Shown here piece by piece: positions 52,651-61,854 of a stretch of DNA of 64,000 bases; the first letter of the stretch is position 1; each line of letters begins with the position of its first letter. The translations under genes and the position numbers were made by a program. Below the pieces are notes generated by a model. It was not told the DNA's origin and ran no database searches. It was given only the letters and a program-made list of their open reading frames with translations. This DNA comes from Rhizobium sp. Root1203 (GTDB lineage Bacteria > Pseudomonadota > Alphaproteobacteria > Rhizobiales > Rhizobiaceae), in NCBI RefSeq assembly GCF_001424945.1, contig NZ_LMCW01000012.1, positions 738,413 to 802,412 of the forward strand. The letters run 5' to 3'.

Positions 52651-54422
52651 CTGAACCCGTCGCAGCCCTGATCGACGTCGACAAGCGGGTCGGCACGATA
52701 ACACGGGTGAACGCGTCCGCAGTGGAGCTGACGATTCCGCAAGCACTAGCCGCAAGTGGCCAACGTGGATTGGCAAAAGGTACCGCTGGCGATTTTATAT
52801 TTATCGATTGCGACCAGGAATGCATCCTTGGCCGGATTGTCGACGTCGCAGTACCTGAGCGCCAGCGCCCTAACTTGGAGCGGCAGTTGGAACATGATGC
52901 GGTCGCCGAGCCTCAAGGCCGAGCCCAACTTCTGGCGACAATCAGCAAATCCACACACAAAGTCGTACGCGGGATCAACATCAAGCCGAGAGTGGGCGAT
53001 AGCGTTTATCTGGCGGATGGTGATGCGCTTGCGTCTGCCATACGCGAAGCACTGCAGGGTGAGTTGATTGACGGACGGGAAGAAAGACTTCTGGTGAACC
53101 TGGGAAGGCTTTCAGGGATTGCCAATGCTACCATTTCGATGCCTCCGGAGAAGCTGTTCGGCAGACACTGCGGCATATTTGGTGCCACCGGGGGCGGCAA
53201 AAGCTGGACACTGTCGAAACTTTTGAACGAGGTTGTCAGGCTGCGCGGCAAATGCATCCTGTTTGATCCCACTGGAGAGTTCTCCGGAAAAGTCTCCGGT
53301 GCCACAGAATTCTCATTTTCTAAAGAGCGGCCAGGGCAGCCCTTGGCGCGCTTCCCCTATCGACGCTTGTCCGAGATTGACCTGTATGCCCTTCTGACAC
53401 CGTCAGCGCAGATGCAAGGGCCCAACCTGCGCAGCGCCATCAAAAGCCTCCGATTGGCAAAGCTCCTTGGCTCTAATCCTCATCGGTTCCCTTCTGTCCT
53501 ATCGGAAGACGGAAGCAGGCAGTTCGAGTTCGGTGGGCGCGGCGGCCATGTCGACGTGAGGCAGAAAGGTGTCATCAGAAAAAAGGAACGTAGCCGGAAT
53601 GCCCACTCCGTCGCCCTTATCGAACTGGCGTCCGATCTGGACTCGCATATGTGCGACTTCGACATTCGACTTTTGTCAGACCAGATCAAGGAAGAGTGCG
53701 TAAAGCAACATAATAATCAAAAGAAAGGTGCTTTCGGGGACGTTGATGAATTCGCTCTGAGCAGCTGCAATTCCTTGATGGTTCGCATCGAGAACTACCT
53801 TTCATCTCCCGAAATGGGATGCCTGTTCGCGGACAACGGCGTCGATATCTGCGCGGAAATACTCGCGTTCCTGGAGGATGATGAGCGCCACGCGATGGTC
53901 CTCTCGTTCGCGGATGTAAGCTTCAAGTACAATACCCGCGAACTTCTGCTCAATACGCTTGGCCGCTTCCTGCTGGGGCTTGCGCGCGACAACAGGTTCC
54001 TGAAGCGGCCCTTGGTGGCTTTTCTGGATGAAGCTCACCAATTCATCGGCCGCTCCATCGGAGACGAGGCAAACAATGTTTCGTTGGATGCGTTCGGGCT
54101 GATCGCGAAAGAAGGACGCAAATACGGCCTGACAGCTGCTATCGCGACGCAGCGGCCACGTGATGTTCCCAATGACGTCCTCAGCCAGCTCGGGACGCTT
54201 TTCGTTCACCGGCTTACCAACGAGCGTGACCGGGAGACAATTGAACGAGCTTGCGGCGACCTTGATCGTGATGCAGCTGCATTCATCCCGTCGCTGGCAC
54301 AGGGCGAAGCAATCGTGGTTGGACCGGAGTTGCCTGCACCACTTCCAATCATCATCAACCGACCTGAAAAAGGGCAACAGCCAGAGTCCCACGGCCCACG
54401 GTACCAACAGTTTTGGGGCTGA
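52647..54422 (+). CDS. HerA-like ATPase of SIR2-HerA system
   Basis: 591 residues. Walker A GATGGGKSWTL at 179-189; Walker B FLDEAHQFI near 455; the HerA signature RPRDVPNDVLSQLGTLFVHR comes late. N-terminal beta-barrel (HAS-like) before residue 130. HerA ATPases form hexamers around DNA and, with SIR2, sense infection. The start is a GTG within the SIR2 stop. Confidence 0.88.
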   Translation: MTEPVAALIDVDKRVGTITRVNASAVELTIPQALAASGQRGLAKGTAGDFIFIDCDQECILGRIVDVAVPERQRPNLERQLEHDAVAEPQGRAQLLATISKSTHKVVRGINIKPRVGDSVYLADGDALASAIREALQGELIDGREERLLVNLGRLSGIANATISMPPEKLFGRHCGIFGATGGGKSWTLSKLLNEVVRLRGKCILFDPTGEFSGKVSGATEFSFSKERPGQPLARFPYRRLSEIDLYALLTPSAQMQGPNLRSAIKSLRLAKLLGSNPHRFPSVLSEDGSRQFEFGGRGGHVDVRQKGVIRKKERSRNAHSVALIELASDLDSHMCDFDIRLLSDQIKEECVKQHNNQKKGAFGDVDEFALSSCNSLMVRIENYLSSPEMGCLFADNGVDICAEILAFLEDDERHAMVLSFADVSFKYNTRELLLNTLGRFLLGLARDNRFLKRPLVAFLDEAHQFIGRSIGDEANNVSLDAFGLIAKEGRKYGLTAAIATQRPRDVPNDVLSQLGTLFVHRLTNERDRETIERACGDLDRDAAAFIPSLAQGEAIVVGPELPAPLPIIINRPEKGQQPESHGPRYQQFWG

Positions 54423-54628
54423 GACAGTACGGAGAGTTGTCGTCGTCCCGCTTCTTGCCCGGAAATTCAGAGCCGATACGACGTTTCGAACAACTGGCGC
54501 ATTACCACTCTCATCCCGCTCGAATTTCTGATTGAAAGGTATTCCCACACCGGCGGGGTGCTTCACTCTAGGAAGGTGCGGACATCTCATTGCAGATGAG
54601 GATCAACTCGCCGCCCACTGCGACTTTC

Positions 54629-55195
54629 CTAAACACTCCGAGCCTTATGCCCACCGGAATTCTCGGTAAGCTCCCGCAGGTCCTCAAAGATTTCGGCCCA
54701 GCGGTCTTTATCCACTTCCAGTCCGATAACGTTTCGAACGAGGAAAGCACCCTCAGCGGCGAGGTACGCGATCCGCCGACGCCGGTCGTCGGCACTTTCC
54801 GCCTCAAGCCCAAGCAAACGATCCTGGTACCAATCCTTCATGACTTGGCTAGTTCGACCATCCTCCGCAATCGCGGCAAGCATTGTCAGAACCGTTCGGC
54901 CGAGTTCGACATCTTCCTGTTCGGTCGTTTTAAGGTGAGCCAGAACGCGAGCCTCGGCGGTATTGACCCCTGCCCTCTCATTTTCAAACCTGGCTTTTTC
55001 GCGCTCCGTCCAACGCGACAGAAGCGCTTCCAGGAGCTTATCGCGCGTCACGAAAATCGTTTGAACAGTTCCCTTTGACAAGCCCGCAGCGGCTGCAAGC
55101 GAGCCGAACGAAAGCGACACGGCACCGTTTTCGGCAACGCATTGTTCCGCGATGTCCAGAAGGTGGTCTCGGTCGATAGTGCGGGGTCTCGCCAT
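54629..55195 (-). CDS. TetR/AcrR family regulator
   Basis: 188 residues. N-terminal helix-turn-helix at about 10-55 (LLDIAEQCVAENGAVSLSFG, then LAAAAGLSKGTVQTIFVTRD). The C-terminal ligand domain is unremarkable. It converges with the SIR2-HerA pair and has no obvious target next to it. The gap to the KAP gene is 142 bases on the same strand. Ligand unknown. Confidence 0.85.
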   Translation of the reverse strand: MARPRTIDRDHLLDIAEQCVAENGAVSLSFGSLAAAAGLSKGTVQTIFVTRDKLLEALLSRWTEREKARFENERAGVNTAEARVLAHLKTTEQEDVELGRTVLTMLAAIAEDGRTSQVMKDWYQDRLLGLEAESADDRRRRIAYLAAEGAFLVRNVIGLEVDKDRWAEIFEDLRELTENSGGHKARSV

Positions 55196-55337
55196 TTACT
55201 TTTCATGCTTTCAAATCATACGGCGTATTTATGATGTGCGGACCCGGAATTCAAATCGAGAGGGTTGCAGGGCTCGCGGTGCGTCACAGAAAACGAGCTG
55301 AACTGATGAGCGCTATTAGAAGCGACAGCGGCCCCAG

Positions 55338-56672
55338 CTACGAGGGCTCCGGGATTTCGAATAACCCAAAATAATCGCGTTCTAGGATTTCCATCACTTG
55401 CGACGTCCGACCATGTGAAGAAAAACTTCTTGCGAAATGGGGCTTGTCTTCCTCGACGTCGACGCTTCCCGTAAGGATTAGCTGCCAAAGGCCCCGAAGC
55501 AGATAGGCTTCATGAATGTAGGTCTCAGTCTGGCGCTTAAGCATCGCCTGAGTTATCCCATAGAACGCTTCGATTTCGGCGACCGCCAGGCTGCGTTTCA
55601 TTGCGCGGCTGAAAAGCTCAGGCTTTAGAACCTGCCACAGGACAAGAGAAACTATCAGTTCCTGATAGCCGTGAAAAAAACTATGGAATTCCTTGCGCTG
55701 CGGCAACAGTACCAGACGCGTCAGAATTCTCTCGATGTCCCTAAGAGAGACCTGGCCACCCCTCAGGGCCATCCTAAGATGCTCGCGGGTCAATTCCTCC
55801 ATCTTCGGCTCGATACCCATCTGTTCTGAGAGAGCGTTGAAGTAGTGGATCGAAGCACTGGCTGACAGGTCCGTGCCTATATGTTGGGGCAAGGAAAGCG
55901 AGAGCGACACGAAGCGCTTCAGATAGTCACCGGCGTTGATGCTCGATCCGTAGCGCACCCGTACGATCTGTTCGAGCGCTTCCAGATTCACCCCAAATAA
56001 GAAATGGACGCGTTCCACTGCAAAGAAGTGTTTGACCACTTCCAACACAGACAACGCGTAATCGGGGCGGCAACGATCCAATTCATCGACCACTATGATC
56101 AGTGGTGTCCCATCCTTGGTAATCTCACTTAGCGCGGCCCGAAACTGCATCATCGCCGCACGACGGCCATCTTCGCGTTTCCAAAACGCTTCAGCGGCGT
56201 CTTGAAATTCCTTTCCCGCTGCCTCGGCAGCCGCATCAATCAAGGGGCCGGTGAATTCACTTACGCCCGCAGTGGCGAAGGCAGCAGCTATTCGCAGAGC
56301 CGGTCGCGCGACAGTTGCGACGACCTTCTTCGCCTTCTTCCAAGTTCTTTGCGGCTTTCCCGTTGGTAGACGCTCCCCTATCGCTCCTGTCAGACCGATC
56401 AGAGGATCATCGAGAAAATCGTTGGCAAATGCATCGAAATAAACGGTTGTGGCAGTGCCGCCGTTTTCGAGGGTATGAGCCCCGACCCATCTCTTCAGGA
56501 AATATGATTTGCCACTTCCCCACGCGCCGTCAACCGCAAGGACTACAGGGTCTTCAACCCGTTCCAGCAATTCCGAAATTCGCTTTCCGGCGGTCTGTCT
56601 CCCAAGAAGATCGGAGTCGCCGAAGCCCTCTTCGTAGAGAGCTACATCTTTTTGCTGTGGATGAAGTCGCAT
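55338..56672 (-). CDS. KAP family P-loop NTPase
   Basis: 444 residues from the ATG at 56672. Walker A VDGAWGSGKSYFLKRW (about 45-60) and the KAP-type Walker B with arginine finger region IIVVDELDRCRPDYALSVLE (about 205-225), then VHFLFGVNLEALEQ. A hydrophobic stretch at about 125-150 (ALRIAAAFATAGVSEF) may enter the membrane, as in other KAP proteins. Such NTPases are common in defence islands, but their role here is unknown. Confidence 0.82.
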   Translation of the reverse strand: MRLHPQQKDVALYEEGFGDSDLLGRQTAGKRISELLERVEDPVVLAVDGAWGSGKSYFLKRWVGAHTLENGGTATTVYFDAFANDFLDDPLIGLTGAIGERLPTGKPQRTWKKAKKVVATVARPALRIAAAFATAGVSEFTGPLIDAAAEAAGKEFQDAAEAFWKREDGRRAAMMQFRAALSEITKDGTPLIIVVDELDRCRPDYALSVLEVVKHFFAVERVHFLFGVNLEALEQIVRVRYGSSINAGDYLKRFVSLSLSLPQHIGTDLSASASIHYFNALSEQMGIEPKMEELTREHLRMALRGGQVSLRDIERILTRLVLLPQRKEFHSFFHGYQELIVSLVLWQVLKPELFSRAMKRSLAVAEIEAFYGITQAMLKRQTETYIHEAYLLRGLWQLILTGSVDVEEDKPHFARSFSSHGRTSQVMEILERDYFGLFEIPEPS

Positions 56673-56836
56673 GATTGTCGCCGAGAAGTTGTTTGCCGGA
56701 AGATTGAAGTTCTTCGGCATCTAACTCAAGGCGAACTGGCGCGACCCAATAGGTTTTCCACTTCCTTGCACGCGAGGATGATTAGCGGCGGGGCGAAAAT
56801 CGTTTACGAAATCGCGAGCGCGGCAACCAGCGCGGA

Positions 56837-57031
56837 CTAGTCAATTTTAGCCGGTCCCCCACCTGCTAGGAACTCCCGTCCCGTTTTAGAGACGGCGTCA
56901 GTCCGAACGCTGACGAAATAGCGCATGCCACCTGCTTCGACGACAGCTGATCCGAGCGCACGAACTTGCTCAAGGAATCCCAGCAGCTCCTTGTCGTCAG
57001 AATGGATTTTTATGGAATCCTTCGCACCCAT
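56837..57031 (-). CDS. Small hypothetical protein (64 aa)
   Basis: 64 residues, compact alpha/beta pattern (IKIHSDDKELLGFLEQVRAL, AGGMRYFVSVRTDAVSKTGR). It is divergent from the PIN toxin gene, 190 bases away. It could be a small regulator; no antitoxin family is recognised. The rest of 56721-57221 holds only the remnant described next. Confidence 0.4.
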   Translation of the reverse strand: MGAKDSIKIHSDDKELLGFLEQVRALGSAVVEAGGMRYFVSVRTDAVSKTGREFLAGGGPAKID

Positions 57032-57150
57032 CGCCGAAACCTATCATCGCACGCAGACTCCTAGCAATGAGTTTCGCGCATTTTGCATATGAGGTTTGGG
57101 CATCGGACGAATGCTCTACAGGCTCATCCAACCGCATTAACATTCATCGT

Positions 57151-57225
57151 ATGTTAACCTCCATCTCGCAGAATGTTTTCAACAGGGATGAAAATCAGAC
57201 CTCACCTGGACAGAGGTCAAAATGA
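57151..57225 (+). pseudogene. Possible Phd-type antitoxin remnant
   Basis: A 24-codon frame beginning MLTSISQNVFNRDENQTSPG overlaps the PIN start by ATGA. The first ten residues resemble the N-terminus of Phd antitoxins, and the ATGA coupling is what an antitoxin-toxin pair would show. The expected remaining 50 or so codons are missing, so this looks like an internal deletion. Confidence 0.35.
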
Positions 57226-57779
57226 ATCTGGCGTTTCTATTAGACACGGACGTTCTTAGCGAAACAAGCAAACCTAACCCGCATCCGAAAGTAGTCGAGT
57301 TTATTCGCACCGCGCCGAACATCTACTTACCGGCAGCTGCCCTCCTGGAGATTCAGAAGGGGATCACGGAGGTCTGCGCCCGGGACCCGATCAAGGCCGT
57401 GCGATTGAGCGCCTGGTATAAGAGGCTGACGAACGGCGAGATACCGATCATCCTTCCGAGTTTGGAGATCATTGAAGTGTGCGGAACGCTCGCGGCAGAA
57501 CCAGCTCTCAAGAACCTCCGGGTTCCTCGCGCAGACGCCAAACACCCCAGGTTCGGACAGGACCTCTACATTGCCGCGACCGCGCTCGTCTATCGAACGG
57601 CCATCGCAACCTTGAATGTGCGGGATTTCCTCCAGATAAACGAAATCCACCCTCTCCCAGGAATTTACGATCCCAAACACGGGCGGTGGCACGCGCGGAT
57701 GGAGCCTCTGGATTTCGGCGTCGAGGCTAGCCTCACCAGTCAGGATGAAACTGATAGAACTCCTTCCTGGAGCCGATGA
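57222..57779 (+). CDS. vapC: PIN-domain toxin (VapC/FitB type)
   Basis: 185 residues. FLLDTDVLSE at 5-14 supplies the first acids of the PIN RNase, AALLEIQKGI (about 47-56) the Glu, and PRFGQDLYIAATALVYRTAI then ATLNVRDF the late acidic residues. Such enzymes cleave RNA. No intact antitoxin gene is adjacent; only a truncated frame precedes it. The C-terminal 40 residues extend past the usual PIN length. Confidence 0.85.
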   Translation: MNLAFLLDTDVLSETSKPNPHPKVVEFIRTAPNIYLPAAALLEIQKGITEVCARDPIKAVRLSAWYKRLTNGEIPIILPSLEIIEVCGTLAAEPALKNLRVPRADAKHPRFGQDLYIAATALVYRTAIATLNVRDFLQINEIHPLPGIYDPKHGRWHARMEPLDFGVEASLTSQDETDRTPSWSR

Positions 57780-57907
57780 ATTGGCAGCAGAGCGATCAAC
57801 GCCCAAGGAATTCCGTCATTTCGATAAAATGCAATCAATTCGCTTATGACGTAAAAAAACGTTGCCGCGCTAAAGGTTAGCCGAGATTAAATGATTGAGT
57901 TCGGCGT

Positions 57908-60073
57908 ATGCCTGAGGTTGCTACAGAATTGGTCGACATCCTCCCGACTGACGAGGTTCAGGTCGGCGGGAATGAAATAGACCATTTCAAAGACGCCAGG
58001 AAGTCGGTGCTTCGAGCCCGCAAGCGCATGACCCGCGCTATGCTTGAAATCGTCAATGCGACTGAGAAGTTGCGATTGAACACGGGTCTCGATCTCAAGC
58101 AAGCACAAATCTGGCTCATAGAGGACTGCGGCCTGTCCAAAGCCGACGCGCGAACCGTGCAGTTGTACCCCGACCGACTTCGGAAGGATGAAGAGGTCAT
58201 CAAGGGCGGGCGTGTGGCACCGGAAACGATCAGGGCGCTAGTCGCGACAAGCGATGATGTTCGTGCCGATGCGGTGAAACGCATCTCCAAAGGCGAGGTA
58301 ATGAGCCCATACAAGGTGCAGGCTATCCGTCGAGCCCAGCTTGCGGTAGCGACACCAGACAGCCATGACTGGCACAACGAGAGCCAGCTCTTTTTAAGAA
58401 AAAAAGCTAATGAACAGGGTGCTCGCCTTCTGTCCGACGTCCGAAATGCGGCCCGGGCCGTGTTAGACGAACGGGCAGCGTCAGCCCTTCGTCACGCAGG
58501 CGTCGAAACGATGGATCAAAGCGAATTTGACCACGTCTACGTCGAGACACCGGAATATCAGCGCGACGTCGAGACGCTGGTCAGCCTGGTATGCGTCCTA
58601 CGCGAGAAGTTCGATTTTCTGTTCCCCGGACCGCATCCGACCAGAACCGAAGCGTTGACAATAACGATTGACAATCCTTATGCCGCCTGGATCGCAAACA
58701 CTCATCACGACCTGCACGATCTCATGTCCCGTTGCCGTCCCCGCAGTATCGAGGGCGAAGCTCTGTTGAGACAGTTAGCCGGTTTGAAACCCCGGCCCGA
58801 GACGAGCACTAACTCTGAACCGGTGGCTGAACCTGCGGCGGCTATCGTGACTCCTGATCTCCCGAACCGCCTGCGTCTTCGCCCGGTGAAGTCTTTGAAG
58901 TCCATCGAACTCTGCGCAGGCGCTGGCGGCGAAGCGATTGGTCTGAGTGCTGCCGGGTTTCGACCATCGATCCTTGTTGACAATGACATGCACGCAGCAC
59001 TGACACTCAAGGCGAACCGGGCCGACTGGACAGTGAGAAGAAAGCGCCTCGACGATCCTGCTGTCATGGGCGAGATTTCGGAGCTTAGAGATCGGGTTGA
59101 TCTGGTTGCAGGCGGGGTTCCATGCCAGCCCTTTTCCACCGGAGGCAAAAGTCAGGGCGCGGATGACCAGCGAAACCAGTTTCCGCAGGCCATTGAGATC
59201 GTCAAAGTTGTCCGGCCGAAAGCGTTCTACTTCGAGAATGTCGAGGGTCTTCTCGACAGCAAACACACGCCGCATGTCTTGGACATCATCTCGCGGCTCC
59301 AAGAGCAGGGCTACAACGTCGGAACATACGTCCTTGACGCGGCGGACTGGGGTGTCGCCCAGCGGCGGCGACGGATGATCATTTACGGCCTATCGAGTGA
59401 CCTGGGTGTCAAGGAACTGACGGTTCCGATGGCCTCTCATGACCTACGCACGGACTTCCGAAACAGTGTAGCGGACATCCTGTTTCCCTACTGGCCTAAG
59501 AGCGGGACACGGCACAAAGCCCGTTTCCATGTCGACGATCAGAGGAAATATGACGACTGGGTTGAAACCTGGTTCTCCAAGCACGGAAATAAGATCGCTC
59601 CGACTGTAACGGGCGTGAACCCTAACAAGGCAGTCGTCGGGAGGTGGGAAGCCGTGGGCATCGATTATTCGCGCCTGCTACCTGAACCTGTCAAACCAGG
59701 AGAATTGCCTTCCAACGGGCTCGCTCCGGTGACGATTCCCCTGCTGATGCGCTTGCAGGGGTTTCCCACCGGTTGGCAACTTTCACCGAAAGCCTCTCTG
59801 CTTGTTCAAAGGAGACTGGTGGCAAACGCGTTCCCGCCAGTCTTGGCGCGGATCGTGGGTCAGCAGCTGCACGGCGTGATTTCTGGTGAACAGATCGACC
59901 TCACGGCAGCTGCTTTGGCCCCGATAAACCTCGAAGCCTTGAAGCCTGCCGTAAGGAAAGGTTTCAACCGCACTCGCTATCCGGACGACCCCCGGCACGA
60001 GGCAGCATTCCAAATCCGCTATCAAATGGAAGCGGAGACCGTGCCGGACCACTTATTTGAGTACGGGGACTGA
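57908..60073 (+). CDS. C5 DNA cytosine methyltransferase with large N-terminal domain
   Basis: 721 residues. The first 300 residues contain a helical region with a possible HTH (about 45-130) of no firm family. The methyltransferase part is complete: motif I SIELCAGAGGEAIGLSAAGF near 330, motif IV GVPCQPFS with the catalytic Cys, motif VI FYFENVEG, motif VIII QRRRRMIIYG, and motif X RRLVANAFPP. It methylates cytosine in a target that cannot be predicted. No restriction gene is recognised beside it; the only neighbour converges and overlaps by 21 bases. Confidence 0.9.
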   Translation: MPEVATELVDILPTDEVQVGGNEIDHFKDARKSVLRARKRMTRAMLEIVNATEKLRLNTGLDLKQAQIWLIEDCGLSKADARTVQLYPDRLRKDEEVIKGGRVAPETIRALVATSDDVRADAVKRISKGEVMSPYKVQAIRRAQLAVATPDSHDWHNESQLFLRKKANEQGARLLSDVRNAARAVLDERAASALRHAGVETMDQSEFDHVYVETPEYQRDVETLVSLVCVLREKFDFLFPGPHPTRTEALTITIDNPYAAWIANTHHDLHDLMSRCRPRSIEGEALLRQLAGLKPRPETSTNSEPVAEPAAAIVTPDLPNRLRLRPVKSLKSIELCAGAGGEAIGLSAAGFRPSILVDNDMHAALTLKANRADWTVRRKRLDDPAVMGEISELRDRVDLVAGGVPCQPFSTGGKSQGADDQRNQFPQAIEIVKVVRPKAFYFENVEGLLDSKHTPHVLDIISRLQEQGYNVGTYVLDAADWGVAQRRRRMIIYGLSSDLGVKELTVPMASHDLRTDFRNSVADILFPYWPKSGTRHKARFHVDDQRKYDDWVETWFSKHGNKIAPTVTGVNPNKAVVGRWEAVGIDYSRLLPEPVKPGELPSNGLAPVTIPLLMRLQGFPTGWQLSPKASLLVQRRLVANAFPPVLARIVGQQLHGVISGEQIDLTAAALAPINLEALKPAVRKGFNRTRYPDDPRHEAAFQIRYQMEAETVPDHLFEYGD

Positions 60074-60793
60074 TCCTGCTTGTATCGCGCGGATGCTCGT
60101 TTTTAGTGCCTCTTGATCTTTCGTTGATCCTCCAGTGTGTACCGCGCCGTTCTCGCGCAGGACTGCTTCCAGGTCATTAAAAAACTCAAGGTGGTACTCA
60201 CGACCGTCGGCGTCGGTGAACACAAGCATCTCGACGGAACCGTGGACATCGTCTTGTCTGCGTTCGGCGAGTACCGGACCTCCACCGATTTCGTTCAGGA
60301 CCTCCTTCAGGTCTTCGTACAGCACAGCGAGCGCGAAGTTCCGCGTATGTGTCGGCCCATCGCCTTTCTGCACGACTGCGTTTTGCGGTAGAAACTCGAT
60401 GAGGCTCGGAATGATTGATTTCGGCGGCCACTCTCGAAGCTCGTGCACTTCAGGATAGTTGAAGGCATTGTAGGTCCAGCCATTGTCACTGACAGTGAGA
60501 ATTTCTGCCCAATCAACGTCCATTATGCACTTTGCCCAAGTTGCGTTCGCTGACCTTGTCTTGTCCTTCCCGTCGAAATGCAATGTGATGACGCTAGCGC
60601 GGTCGCGCGCCGGGTTCTCAAAGGACACGACGACCTTCTTGTCGACCTCTCGAACGATTACCTCCAGTCCCAACTCTTTCAGGACCGGGTCAAGTGCCTT
60701 CAGCTCCTCCAGTCTTGGCGCGATATACGTTTCAAGGTCAGCCTCACGCTTTGCGCTGATGCGAGTGTCAATATCAGTAAGAAGTTGGGGCAT
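60053..60793 (-). CDS. Hypothetical protein (246 aa) converging with the methyltransferase
   Basis: 246 residues. Soluble, acidic, no PD-(D/E)XK or other catalytic motif that I recognise. Its 3' end overlaps the methyltransferase 3' end by 21 bases. It may be a partner of the methyltransferase or only a neighbour. Confidence 0.6.
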   Translation of the reverse strand: MPQLLTDIDTRISAKREADLETYIAPRLEELKALDPVLKELGLEVIVREVDKKVVVSFENPARDRASVITLHFDGKDKTRSANATWAKCIMDVDWAEILTVSDNGWTYNAFNYPEVHELREWPPKSIIPSLIEFLPQNAVVQKGDGPTHTRNFALAVLYEDLKEVLNEIGGGPVLAERRQDDVHGSVEMLVFTDADGREYHLEFFNDLEAVLRENGAVHTGGSTKDQEALKTSIRAIQAGSVPVLK

Positions 60794-61214
60794 GTTAGCT
60801 CTCCGACGTTCGTGTCAGGAAAGCTTTGCTTTCGATCTTGCAAGCAACAACGCATGCGCTTCGGTCGGCGGACAGGGAATTTTGACGGCCAGCAAACCGA
60901 TAGTAAAAATACGATAGACTTTTAATCCGTTTGATGGCACGTTTCAGACGTCCATATGTCTACGGAGACAAGATGATGCTGCAAGAAAGCATATCTCGCT
61001 AGGCGGGATCATTTGGAAGCGGTTTTGCTTGGCATACCGCTCATTCGGACACTCCCGCGTTGAAGGTTTCATTCTCGACCGTGATGGAGTCCGTAATGCG
61101 TCATCTCCCTTCTACTCGTAATGAGCTGAAAATGCGCGACGACGTGTCGTCAGTGACGGCATGGATCGTGAACGAACCCGTTAGACACAATCCTCAATTC
61201 CGGCCACCTGAGCC
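60794..61214. other. Intergenic region between hypothetical gene and IS66
   Basis: 421 bases with no frame I can support as coding. A small inverted repeat (GCGACGACGTGTCGTC) is near 61137. The promoter of the 246-residue gene is presumably at its left end. The last eight bases (CCTGAGCC) would be the target duplication of the IS66 if the outer end is the true one. Confidence 0.5.
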
Positions 61215-61421
61215 GTAAGCGCCGTCTCCGCCCCATTGGATTGGCTATATTTTGAGGCTTGCTGCGTGTGCGAGAAGGTTTCCAGGACTAACTGGAGATT
61301 TGCATGGCAGAAGATGGTGTAAGCGCCGTCTCCGCCCCATTGGATTGGCTATATTTTGAGGCTTGCTGCGTGTGCGAGAAGGTTTCCAGGACTAACTGGA
61401 GATTTGCATGGCAGAAGATGG
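61215..61421. repeat. 103-base tandem direct repeat at IS66 left end
   Basis: 61215-61317 and 61319-61421 are identical by eye, offset 104 bases. Each copy holds the terminal repeat, the leader and the first codons of tnpA (MAEDG). The second copy leads into the real tnpA; the first would produce only an out-of-frame peptide. Confidence 0.85.
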
Positions 61422-61854
61422 ATTTGTGGGTCGCTACGAAGTTGTCGAGCCGCGCCGGGGAAATCGGCGTTGGCCGGATGACGTTAAGGCTCGGATTGTA
61501 GCGGAAAGCTTTCAGCCCGGTGTTCGTGTTGTTGATGTTGCGCGTCGTCATGACGTTATAGCAAACCAACTTTCCAGTTGGCGGCGACAAGCACGAGATG
61601 GGGTTTTGGCCCTGCCTTTTGAGGCTATGCCGGGCCCTTCGGAGAACGTGGATGCCGAGCCTGCATTTGTGCCTTTGGCGATCACAGCGGAGCCGAGCGA
61701 GGCTGTGGGTGTTTTAGCGCCGCCGAAACTGCCGGAGGCGGTTTCAGCGGTCTTGACGCTGGAGATCGGCCCGGACGTTGTGATGCGGGTTCCCGGTGAC
61801 GTGCCGGTTGAACGTGTGGCGGCTCTGGTGCGAGCGATGCGAGGGACGGCATGA
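61408..61854 (+). CDS. tnpA: IS66 TnpA (Orf1)
   Basis: 148 residues. Helix-turn-helix region at about 38-58 (VVDVARRHDVIANQLSSWRR). Start at the second of two duplicated ATG contexts. It overlaps tnpB by four bases. Confidence 0.9.
   Translation: MAEDGFVGRYEVVEPRRGNRRWPDDVKARIVAESFQPGVRVVDVARRHDVIANQLSSWRRQARDGVLALPFEAMPGPSENVDAEPAFVPLAITAEPSEAVGVLAPPKLPEAVSAVLTLEIGPDVVMRVPGDVPVERVAALVRAMRGTA

Noticed and set aside
53802..54590. 262-codon frame antisense to the HerA gene
   Set aside because: HerA motifs on the other strand are complete; this is a shadow.
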